Source: Saprospira sp. CCB-QB6 (GTDB lineage: Bacteria; Bacteroidota; Bacteroidia; Chitinophagales; Saprospiraceae). From it: DNA of 64,000 bases. Positions 8,105 to 16,400 of the stretch are shown in pieces; the stretch's first letter is position 1, and the number at the start of each line of letters is the position of its first letter. The translations under genes and the position numbers were made by a program. The DNA is taken from the NCBI RefSeq assembly GCF_028464065.1, contig NZ_CP116808.1, forward strand, positions 434,001 through 498,000, in the 5' to 3' direction. The notes beneath the pieces are model-generated. The model had not been told where the DNA came from and did no database searches. It was given only the letters and a program-made list of their open reading frames with translations.

Positions 8105-9475
8105 TTATACTTTTTGGAAGCGCGCGAAAGCGGCGGCCAATTTTTTATCATATTGATTTTTGGCGTAGCCAGGGCCATTATAGCCTTTGGCGAAAGAAGC
8201 CCAGTCCTTGCTGCTGCCTTGTACGTGGCGGAGAAGATTGTTATTTTTAACGAACTCCATCACGGCTTTGAGTGAGGCACCATTGGGAACTTTCATGGCT
8301 TCTACAAAAGAGAAAACATCGCTATAGCCTACGGTAGAATGGTTGAATCCCATGATTTGGAATTCGCCCCAAGAAGTTGCTTTATAGGCGGCTTCTTTAT
8401 GGATTTTTTCGGCTTTTGCGAGGCGGTCGTACTCTTTAGTTCCGCCAGCATATTGGCTACTATCCCATTTGGGGTAGATAATATTTTCGTTTCCAGATCG
8501 GAGAGCGTTAGGATCTTTGCCCACTTTTTTGAGTTCGTTCCAGAAAATATGTCCTTCAAAAAGGATTTTGGGGCGGCCATCAGAGAAGAAGCCATTTCCG
8601 CCAGACTCTACGGTTTGGATAGCCATAATAACGGCAGGTTCTACGCTATATTGTTTGGCCATTGCTTCTAGTTGGCCTTGAATTCGGCCCATACCTAGCA
8701 AAGAATTCCAAGTACGTCCACCTGCATCGACACGACCATCGGGATTACTACTTCCGCGATATTTAGTTTGGAAATCCTTGATAGCGGCCGTAAGTGCTGC
8801 ATCTGCATTTCCATCTTCGGTCAATTTATGTCCGAATTTATTGAGTAATTGTTTAACGCGGAGCACATCTGCCGATTGGTTTTTTCCACCAGCACCTACA
8901 GAGGCAGAGATTTTAGAGCTCGCAGAAAGTGCTTCTTCCACCTCGCCAGAGGCTGCAGCGGCATCGGTAGTTCCAGAGTTGCTTTCGCTAGATCCTTCTT
9001 CGCTGCTTGTTTCGTCGGCGGCGGCGGCATCTTCGCTACTGGCAGCGCTTCCACCTCCTGAAAGGGCGCTCCAGCTTTTTCCACCTGGATCGATGCGGCC
9101 ATCTTTCCAGCCGAATTCGGCTTGTTGGAAGGCCTCAATAGCGCCGATGGTTCCTTTTCCACAAAGTCCATCAACGGTTAGGTTTTGGCCTTTTTGGTTA
9201 AGTAATTCTTGAACGACTTTTACATCTTCCAATTTATTGGTTCCGCCTTTACCGACAGAGGCAGAGATAGAGCGACTGCTAGCGGCCGCTGCGGTAGCTC
9301 CATCTACGGCAGATCCGATAGATGCACCGATAGAGCTAATTAGTTCTTCAATTTGATTGAGTGTCGCTTGTTCGTTGGCATCGATTTTACCGTCAGCCAT
9401 AAACAAGTCTTTGAGCGTTTTGAGTTGCTCTTGATATTTCCCAAGCAGTTGCTGTAGCTTTTCTACGTTGGCCAT
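8105..9475 (-). CDS. Leaderless N-acetylmuramidase with two peptidoglycan-binding-like domains
   Basis: A protein of 456 aa with no signal peptide. The N-terminal helical segment contains an EF-hand-like DGKIDANE (about 28-35). Two related units follow (about 69-140 and 187-262), each starting [KR]-[SK]-ISASVG and ending DPGGKSW or DAGGRTW. They resemble peptidoglycan-binding domains and are separated by an Ala/Ser/Glu linker. The C-terminal 190 residues match the N-acetylmuramidase family (DUF3380/PF11860): AIQTVESGGNGF holds the likely catalytic Glu, followed by PKILFEGHIFW and SWGEFQIMGFNH. It should cleave the glycan backbone. Export without a Sec signal implies lysis, a contractile or phage-like device, or another route, which is inference. 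The gene lies 115 bp downstream of its probable partner. Confidence 0.8.
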   Translation of the reverse strand: MANVEKLQQLLGKYQEQLKTLKDLFMADGKIDANEQATLNQIEELISSIGASIGSAVDGATAAAASSRSISASVGKGGTNKLEDVKVVQELLNQKGQNLTVDGLCGKGTIGAIEAFQQAEFGWKDGRIDPGGKSWSALSGGGSAASSEDAAAADETSSEEGSSESNSGTTDAAAASGEVEEALSASSKISASVGAGGKNQSADVLRVKQLLNKFGHKLTEDGNADAALTAAIKDFQTKYRGSSNPDGRVDAGGRTWNSLLGMGRIQGQLEAMAKQYSVEPAVIMAIQTVESGGNGFFSDGRPKILFEGHIFWNELKKVGKDPNALRSGNENIIYPKWDSSQYAGGTKEYDRLAKAEKIHKEAAYKATSWGEFQIMGFNHSTVGYSDVFSFVEAMKVPNGASLKAVMEFVKNNNLLRHVQGSSKDWASFAKGYNGPGYAKNQYDKKLAAAFARFQKV

Positions 9476-9590
9476 GCTCTTATAGTTTAATTTAAAATTG
9501 AACGGATAGAGAGTGAGAGCTAAAGAAAAGCTCTTTTTTAAGCACTTCGATCAGCACTCTCTTAATGAGGTCAGTCTTTAGCCTGCTGGT

Positions 9591-10205
9591 TTATTTTTGG
9601 AGTTTGCTTTCAATCTTCTGAAGATTTTCAAGCATTTTGGCCATTACCTCACGGGCTTTAGCCTTTTTCTTTTCTAGTTGAGGGTCAACCGTTGTTGCTG
9701 CTTCAGGAGCAGTAGCTGCGGGCTCTTCTGTTGCTGTGGTTTCTTCTGTTTGGGGCTGTTCTTCAGCAGTTTCTGCTGCATCGGTTAGCTCTGCAGAAGC
9801 GGCGCTAGCTGTAAATTCGCTCAAAGTCAATTTTGCTTTTTTAAGCATAGCCTTAGCTTCTTTAGCGATTTTAGCTAAAGGAGCATTTCCTTTCATAGGG
9901 CTAACTTCTAGCGTAGCACCATTTTCACCTTCCTTAACAAAGGCCTTGGCGATCATGATCATTTTTTTATCGCCTTTGAGATCTTCTTTAGCTTGTTTTT
10001 TCCATTTTGCATCTAGTTTTGCAATAAGCATAAGAGGTCCTTCAGCACCACAGGCAAACTTGTGTTGGCGTTTTACATAAAAAGTAACAGCGGTATCTTC
10101 GCTATTAGCTTGCGTAAAAGCAGCTTTACTTAGGCGTTTAAATTCTTTTTCGTAAGCAGGTTTTGTTAGCTCCGCAATTTTAGAGAAATCAATTTTCGTT
10201 TTCAT
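9591..10205 (-). CDS. Uncharacterised Lys/Ala-rich protein upstream of muramidase
   Basis: A protein of 204 aa with no signal peptide or membrane segment. Residues 1-125 look like a small globular alpha/beta domain (VTFYVKRQHKFACGAEGPLM, then KKMIMIAKAFVKEG). Residues 130-170 are an Ala/Thr/Glu/Pro linker, and the C-terminus is a Lys-rich helix. I do not recognise a family. It is in the same direction as the muramidase and about 115 bp upstream, so the two are probably cotranscribed. It could be a chaperone, adaptor or self-protection factor, but nothing in the sequence decides between these. Confidence 0.65.
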   Translation of the reverse strand: MKTKIDFSKIAELTKPAYEKEFKRLSKAAFTQANSEDTAVTFYVKRQHKFACGAEGPLMLIAKLDAKWKKQAKEDLKGDKKMIMIAKAFVKEGENGATLEVSPMKGNAPLAKIAKEAKAMLKKAKLTLSEFTASAASAELTDAAETAEEQPQTEETTATEEPAATAPEAATTVDPQLEKKKAKAREVMAKMLENLQKIESKLQK

Positions 10206-10467
10206 ATAGGTATATACGTTGGCAGGTTAATGTTTTATTTTGCTTTAGCGAGTCGAATATATTGAGTTTTGTAGACTTAAACAAGTGCTCTTACAAGTAT
10301 TCCTAATTTTTATTGGCATTAAGGCGCTTAACTTATCAAGAGTACTTATAAAATAACATCCTAGGGCTTATAAAATTTGCTTTGTCCTTCGTAAATACGG
10401 TAGCTAGGCCTTAGTTTTGTAGTCCTCTGTATGAATTCCTAATTTAAAAAACTTCAATTTTCTTATT
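10206..10467. promoter_or_regulatory. Divergent AT-rich promoter region
   Basis: It separates two divergent genes. An imperfect inverted repeat, AAGTGCTCTT (10283-10292) and AAGAGTACTT (10338-10347), has 9 of 10 positions complementary across a 45-bp gap. It could be an operator or chance. TAGTTTTG at 10412-10419 is a -7 candidate for the rightward gene. Confidence 0.35.
10412..10419 (+). promoter_or_regulatory. Candidate -7 box
   Basis: TAGTTTTG matches TAnnTTTG, 48 bp before the ATG at 10468. The nearest upstream TTTG is 27 bp away, too far for the usual 19-21 bp spacing. Confidence 0.35.
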
Positions 10468-11940
10468 ATGAGGCAAGCCCAGTTCAGTTTACTATTTTTT
10501 GTTTTTTTGCTTAGTACGAGCTTAATGGCTCAGCGTCCTCGGAGTGGAGGATTTGGTGGTTTTGGTAAAAAGTTATCTGGTACAACCTACAACCAAGAGC
10601 AGCTCGATTTTATGAAAGATCACATTAAAGCTATTGAGCAGTTTAACGATAGTGTTAGTCGTGGTCTATTAGAGTTTCCGCTCAAGATTCACATTGTTGC
10701 GAAGAGTGATGGTAGTGGAGGCAGTGAAATAGCAGAAGTTCAGGCTGCAATTCGAGAGCTCAACAAGAGTTTTTTAAAGGCTAGCATTCGATTTTTGCCT
10801 TTAGAAGACTACAATTATGTTCGAGATGATGCGCTTTATCGTTTTCCTGTTGTTGATGAAGAAAAGCTTTGCCGCCAACATGATCGAACGAATGTCATTA
10901 ACATTTACATCGTAAATAAAATCCAAGGGGAGCGCAATAGTTATTCTGGGTATACTCATCCACCTTCTGCCAATCCTATAAATCGTATTTTTATTAGCCA
11001 AAAAGCTTTGGGTAATCAAACTACACTTAAGCGACAAATGGGGCATTTCTTTGGGTTGTACCCTACTGCGGGGCCTATAGAGGGCCAAAGAAGTGAAGAG
11101 TTAGTTTCTGGCGAGAACTGTCAGACAGAAGGCGATCAGGTTTGCGATACGCCTGCTGATCCAGGACTTGATCGTCGCTCTATTGATGATCGTTGTGATT
11201 ATGTAGGTACTTTAAAAGATGCCAACCGCAAGTTTTATAAGCCTATGGTGAATAATATTATGTCGGATAACCCTAGAGAGGGTTGTCGGACAAGTTTCAG
11301 TCGTGGTCAGCTTAAGCGTATGTTATATACGGCTACTTATATTCGTAATTATATTAAATTTCCGCCTCCAGCGGATGCCACTAAAAAGTACCTAAAAAAG
11401 TTAAAAGAGAAGTATGGTCAAGAAGGAGAGGTGGTATTCAACATCAATGCGAGTACGCCCAATGTGCAGTTGCTTCAAAACCTCTACAGGGTAAATGGCA
11501 ACTTTTTGCCTGAAACAGCCTATTTCTTTGAGATTACCAACTTCCGAAAAGGCTTTATTTATATCCTTGAAGGTGATGAAGAACGAGGCTTCAGTCTACT
11601 CTATCCACAAGAAGGCGATCAACAATATTTTAAGGATGAAAAAAGCAATTTTAGAGTGCCTACGGCTAAAGGAGATCATTTTAAGGTAGATCCTGACGGC
11701 ACTAAAAATTATATCTGTATTCTATTTTCTAAGAAACAGATTCTACCAGAAAGCTTTCTTATGGAAATTAACGAAATGGAGGACAGCCAGCTCAACCTTT
11801 TCCAACGTTTTTATGCCGCCCATCAGGAAAAGATTGTAGGCAATCATCATATTGAGTTTAAAGAGAATAAGATTGAATTTTCTGCTACTTCTACAGAGCG
11901 TTATATTGTTCCTATATTCTTAGAATACGACAAGCGCTAA
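10468..11940 (+). CDS. Secreted pappalysin-like (M43) pseudoprotease with C-terminal DUF4384-like domain
   Basis: A protein of 490 aa with a signal peptide ending in LMAQ. A Gly/Phe-rich stretch is followed by an M43-type metalloprotease fold (about 70-300). Family landmarks are present: VCDTPADP, and NNIMSDNP with GCRTSFSRGQLKRM as the Met-turn region. The zinc motif, normally HExxHxxGxxH, reads R189-Q190-M-G-H193-F-F-G-L-Y-P199. The first His, the Glu and the third His are therefore replaced and only H193 remains. Residues 320-430 (AYFFEITNFRKGFIYILEGD, then SLLYPQEGDQ) resemble DUF4384. It is unlikely to be an active protease, and a binding or scaffolding role is inferred. The fold is confidently recognised and the function is not known. 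Confidence 0.75.
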   Translation: MRQAQFSLLFFVFLLSTSLMAQRPRSGGFGGFGKKLSGTTYNQEQLDFMKDHIKAIEQFNDSVSRGLLEFPLKIHIVAKSDGSGGSEIAEVQAAIRELNKSFLKASIRFLPLEDYNYVRDDALYRFPVVDEEKLCRQHDRTNVINIYIVNKIQGERNSYSGYTHPPSANPINRIFISQKALGNQTTLKRQMGHFFGLYPTAGPIEGQRSEELVSGENCQTEGDQVCDTPADPGLDRRSIDDRCDYVGTLKDANRKFYKPMVNNIMSDNPREGCRTSFSRGQLKRMLYTATYIRNYIKFPPPADATKKYLKKLKEKYGQEGEVVFNINASTPNVQLLQNLYRVNGNFLPETAYFFEITNFRKGFIYILEGDEERGFSLLYPQEGDQQYFKDEKSNFRVPTAKGDHFKVDPDGTKNYICILFSKKQILPESFLMEINEMEDSQLNLFQRFYAAHQEKIVGNHHIEFKENKIEFSATSTERYIVPIFLEYDKR

Positions 11941-11951
11941 TACGATAAGTT

Positions 11952-11990
11952 AAAAAGTCTCTTGACAATCGTTCAAAGAGACTTTTTTTA
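11952..11990 (+). terminator. Rho-independent terminator
   Basis: AAAGTCTCTT pairs with AAAGAGACTTT and is followed by T7, 12 bp after the stop of the pappalysin-like gene. Confidence 0.8.
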
Positions 11991-12183
11991 GCTTTATGGC
12001 GGAACTGTTTAAACTAGTTTTCGGGAAAGTCATCAAATCGTTAAAAGCTTGTGAATAGGGGTTATTTTTAGTCGGATAAATTGTATATTAAATGAAAATT
12101 CAGTCTTTTTGCGCAAGCAAGCTTGCTTTGGCCCAATTTAGGCTGAAACCATCCAAAAATCATCCAACTCAACCCTCTCGCTT

Positions 12184-12873
12184 ATGCAGCAAACTATACA
12201 TCTTTTTTGTTTTCTTTTTTTCACTAGCTTTCTTTCCGCTCAAAACTTTTCGGTCTCGGCAGATTATGCAAGCCTTCAGGGCGGCTGCCAGTCAGAAATT
12301 GGGCCTAGAATCAGCCTTAAAAATGAAAGCAAGCAGAACATCACCCTAATTTGGGAACAAAACCGCAATCTCTGCCCAGACGGTTGGGAAGTTGCGGTTT
12401 GCGATCGACAATGCTATTCTTCTTTGGTTCAAAAGAAGCAAATTAACCTAGGGCCACAAGAGAGCCTAGACAATTTCCGGGTAAATTTTCGTCCTAATGG
12501 TAAAGAAGGTATTGGCAACTTAGAAATTAAGATTTATGAAAAGGGCCAACAGCAAGATGCTCAAACGGTGCTCTTTTCTGCCTCGGCAAAAAATGAGCAT
12601 TCGGCTAAAAAAATGTATGCGCCCAAAGCCGAGAAGCCTACAGTTTATCCTAATCCTGTGGTGGAGCACCTAATGCTTCGAGATGCTGCGCAGCAGGTCC
12701 AATACCTAGAGATTTATAATGTGGTGGGTAGAAAGCTCTTGCAGTTTCAGGTAAATGGACAACAAGATAAATTTGATGTGAGCAGCCTGCCCCGTGGTAT
12801 TTATATGCTTCGGATGCTTGATGAAAATCGCCATATTATTCGCACAGAACGCATTAGCAAGTACAATCCTTAA
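12184..12873 (+). CDS. Small secreted protein with T9SS C-terminal sorting domain
   Basis: A protein of 229 aa. The signal peptide MQQTIHLFCFLFFTSFLSAQ is followed by a Cys-containing beta domain (about 21-135, with cysteines in GGCQSE, NLCPDG and DRQCYS) that I cannot name. The C-terminal 75 residues are a type A T9SS sorting domain: VYPNPVVEHLML, then LEIYNVVGRKLL and LPRGIYMLRM. It should cross the outer membrane through the type IX system and be cleaved or anchored at the surface. It has its own terminator just downstream. Confidence 0.85.
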   Translation: MQQTIHLFCFLFFTSFLSAQNFSVSADYASLQGGCQSEIGPRISLKNESKQNITLIWEQNRNLCPDGWEVAVCDRQCYSSLVQKKQINLGPQESLDNFRVNFRPNGKEGIGNLEIKIYEKGQQQDAQTVLFSASAKNEHSAKKMYAPKAEKPTVYPNPVVEHLMLRDAAQQVQYLEIYNVVGRKLLQFQVNGQQDKFDVSSLPRGIYMLRMLDENRHIIRTERISKYNP

Positions 12874-12898
12874 GTTTTTTTGTACGCTATTTTAAAAG

Positions 12899-12927
12899 AG
12901 CCAGCCGTTTTCGGTTGGCTTTTTTTT
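12899..12927 (+). terminator. Rho-independent terminator of the 229-aa T9SS cargo gene
   Basis: AGCCAGCCG-tttt-CGGTTGGCT (one G-T pair) followed by seven T. Repeat copy 4 begins five bases later. Confidence 0.85.
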
Positions 12928-12931
12928 GTTT

Positions 12932-13054
12932 GGGGCCTCCGCTTCGGCCTTTGGCCTAGCGGCGCTACGCTTTGGGGCTCGCTGCTCGCTCGGCCCTTCG
13001 GCGCTTTCAGCGCCTTGGTCTGGCCTAACGGCCACCCCGCCGCATCGCTAGGCC
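12932..13054 (+). repeat. Structured intergenic repeat, copy 4 (type A)
   Basis: GGGGCCTCC start and CATCGCTAGGCC end. Stem 2 is GGCGCtttcaGCGCC and stem 3 GGCCtaacGGCC. A further hairpin (GCGGCGGCtttGCCGCC) and ATTGGACCAAT follow the core. Confidence 0.9.
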
Positions 13055-13225
13055 TGCGGCGGCTTTGCCGCCTGCTGTGAGCAGATTGGACCAATGGCCC
13101 GGACTCCCCCAAAGGATTCCTTAAGGAATCCTTTGGAGGGGAGGGTGGGCGGGTGAATATCAAGAAATGAGGAGCGCAGCGACGAATACCACTTTTTGCG
13201 ATTTGCAGGCGGCTTGGCCGCCGCA

Positions 13226-13358
13226 GGCTGAGGGGCTGTAGCAGGGCCGCCGAAGGCGGCAGACCAAAGGCTTTTGAAGCGAAGCGAAAAAGCCTGCAGG
13301 GCCGAGCGAGCAGCGAGCTGCGCAATGGCCCGACCCGACCGTAGGGAGGGGCAGCCCC
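13226..13358 (-). repeat. Structured intergenic repeat, copy 5 (type B)
   Basis: Runs GGCTGAGGGGCTG to GGGCAGCCCC on the plus strand. Stem 3 is CCGCCttcGGCGG. Stem 2 is unusual, AGGCTTTT pairing with AAAAGCCT around a 12-nt loop, showing an AT-rich stem in place of the usual GC stem. Confidence 0.9.
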
Positions 13359-13371
13359 AAATCATTTCAAC

Positions 13372-13404
13372 AAAAAAGGCCTAGCTCTAAAAGAGCTAGA
13401 CCTT
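13372..13404 (-). terminator. Rho-independent terminator of giant protein 1 gene
   Basis: AAGG-c-CTAGCTCT / AGAGCTAG-a-CCTT, with a T run on the minus strand, 28 bp after the stop. Confidence 0.8.
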
Positions 13405-13431
13405 ATAAAAATCAACCTATCAAAAATCAGC

Positions 13432-16400
13432 TTAAGGACGAACGATCACGACTTGGCGTTGGGCCATAGCCTGTCCATTTTTTAGGATGAAGAAGTAAGT
13501 TCCTTCGCTGAGGTTAGGCGTTTGCACTTGAATAGACAGGCTTCCTGCTTGAGCTGTTCCGTCTTGTAGTACGCGGCCGAGTACATCCACAAGCTGCCAT
13601 TGGCAATCCTCGCTAAGTCCTTTAGTAAAGGCAACTTGGAAAGCTTCTGTAGCGGGGTTAGGATAAAGCGTAATGCCGTTGAGCTCCTCTCCGATAGATT
13701 GAATACTTTCCTCGTTGAGTACGCCCGTAGGTGGATAAATAGTAAGGTCTCGAGTAGTTGCTACTTGAAGGACCTGTTTAGTCGCATTATCTTGAATAAA
13801 GGCTACTGCTTGTAGGTTGTTTGAATCTAGAGAGCCTAGGTTATACACCCAGCTTCCAGAGTAGCTAAACTGTTCGCCTACAGCCCAAGGCTGTGCGTAT
13901 TGCACTCCAGCTGCATCGGGCAGAATAGTTCTCATTACGGCCATTTCTGGGAATCCTCTGTAATTGGAAACTCGATCTTCTGTAATCACGACATGGAAAG
14001 AGTAATCTGAAGAATCTAGTTGTTTAAGCGCCTCTCCTTCTGCATCAATCTGCAGTGTATTTCCAGAAAAGACAATGGGATCGAGTTGGAGATTAAAGTC
14101 AGCGAACTGCATCATATCATAATCGATATTCCATTGATCTAATTCTTCTGTAAAGTTAACGCCTCGGATAGTACCATTGAGTCGGTAGCTACTATTATCA
14201 GATACGCCATAATAAGATATTCTGGCACTATTATCCTCCCAGTTAAGAACATTGAGTGGATCTTGGCTATTGATATCTGTAGCATATTGAATCAGGTTAA
14301 GGTCGCGACCATTGTTATTATTGTAGACAAGGTCATTGTATACATAAGCATTGATTGCATCCATTGAATCTCCCTGAGTATTGACATGATAATAGTTAGA
14401 GAAATGCTCAAGAAGAAGATTGCGGTTACGCTCTCCTACCCAGACGCTATCGAAAGCAAAGCCTTCAAATCCATCCGTAGTAATTGTGCTAGCATCTGAA
14501 GCAAAAGCGATGCGGAAGCGGACAAAATCTTCACCAGTCAGGTGATCTAGGCGGTATCGGCTATTATCCCAAGTACTGCTACTATCGGTCCAACCTTTTG
14601 GACTAGACAAGCCAGCTTGGTTACCTGGGCGAGAAAGGAGGAAGTCTGTTTGGTACCAGTTAATTCCTACCTGAGGATCACCTAAGCGTAGCCATTCATT
14701 AGTAGCATTATCATAGTATTCCATAATAGCACCGTCAATATCATTGAGTGTATGTCTCCAAGTATTGAGTACAATCATGGGGCGCCAAGATTGTGTAAAG
14801 TCAAAACAGGGAGAATAAACCCAAGCATGTTCACCTGCACCGTAAGTATAAGGGGCTTGTGCAGCAGTTACCCAAGCAAAATTTCCAGGATCATTGATTG
14901 CGGGAGCGACTAGCTCAGCGCGTTGCCATAGGGCCAAAGAATCAGGTAGAAGAACATCTGCTTCTTCTTGATACCAACCGCCGGCATCTACTTGAAAATC
15001 TTCGACATAAGGTGTTTGGTGAATTGTATTCACATAGGGCGAAACAATCAGTTGGTTACTCATTGTATCAATACATTGGTTTTGGTTATTCACCACCAGT
15101 TGTACTTGATAGTTACCATCTGTGTTGTAAGTATGGACTTGGTTGGGGATACTCACGCCAGATGCGGGAACAACGACAGAGCTATTACCATCACCATAAA
15201 TCCATTCTATTTGCCAAATGCTATCTACTCCAGCGACTAGGTTAGACGCCAAGGTATCTTCCACAAAAGTGATATTTGCTGCTACACAACCGCCTAAAGC
15301 ATAAAAATCGACTTCGGGGGTATTGTAGAGAGTAACAACTTGTTGATCACTGTTAGAGCAAGTTGTAAGTGTATCGTAATAATAGTAGGTAATATTTCGA
15401 GGTCCTGAATTGCCATTAAGGGCCAAGAAAGAATCTTGGCGAATATCAGTAACAACTAGATCATCTGTAAATATACCTCCTTGAGGCGTGACATAAGGCA
15501 TCAAGTTTTCAATAGTATCTGCAGAGCAGAAGCTTTGCGAGATATTCATGAAAATTCGTGGATAAGGTCGGACTTCAAAAGAGTCTGTCAACTCATTTGT
15601 ACAACCATTCAAATCCGTATAGGTATAGTACACATCGTAAAGACGAGTAGTACTATTGGTATCTACTAATCGTATAGGTTCGATTAGGTAGAAGCTACTA
15701 TCAAGATTAAAGGTATCTGGTCCAGAAGTAATTTCTAGGTAACCAGAACCAGGATAATAGGGTTGGTAAGCTAATAAGAGGCTTGGCGTCTCATTTTCAC
15801 AGTATACTCGATCTGCATTTAACCCTGTAAAGTAGAGTTCTGGAATTGTATCTACGCGGAAAGAGTCTGAGATGGATGAGCTACAACCATTTCTATCTGT
15901 ATAGCTATAATCGATATGATGCCAGCCTACGCCAAAATTGCGGGCCACTAGGGTATCTTGCAAGCCTAAGCTAGGCAAGAAGTTGCCGCCAAACACAGGA
16001 CCAATACCGACCAAGGTGTCGTATTCTATTTGGCCTTGTGCGCCAGTAATTACATGATTATTCACTCGAATTTGAACCGCCCCTGCATTTAGACAAATGC
16101 TATCTGGCATATTGGTAAAGTTCAAGTCAGGCCGAGCATCTACTCGGGTAATAATTTTAGCGGTATCTACACAAATACTATTTGTAGGATAGATATAGCG
16201 GAGTTCAAATTCCCCATAGCGCCCTGATTGGATGACAGCAGAATCGGGATAAAAGACAGAAACGCCAGCTCCCGCAGAATCGGGATAAACTCCGGCCCCT
16301 ACAAAATAACCTGGTAAGGGGGCCCCAAAAACAGGAACAAAATCAAGGAAAATAGAGTCCTCATAAACACAATAAGAAGTATCGACCCCATTAAACGTTG

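Larger units (their letters stand above)
12874..13431. other. Convergent intergenic region with two opposed repeats and two terminators
   Basis: No gene is supported. Repeat copies 4 (plus) and 5 (minus) face away from each other between the terminators of the flanking convergent genes. Between them is a GGATTCC-rich palindromic stretch near 13112-13133. Long frames open across this stretch on both strands are translations of the repeats. Confidence 0.75.

Noticed and set aside
8778-9212. 144-codon plus-strand frame opposite the muramidase
   Set aside because: Low-complexity Ser/Ala translation of the antisense of the muramidase linker.
12870-13365. Three overlapping open frames on the minus strand and one on the plus strand
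   Set aside because: They cover repeat copies 4 and 5 and two terminators; no start context or protein-like composition.
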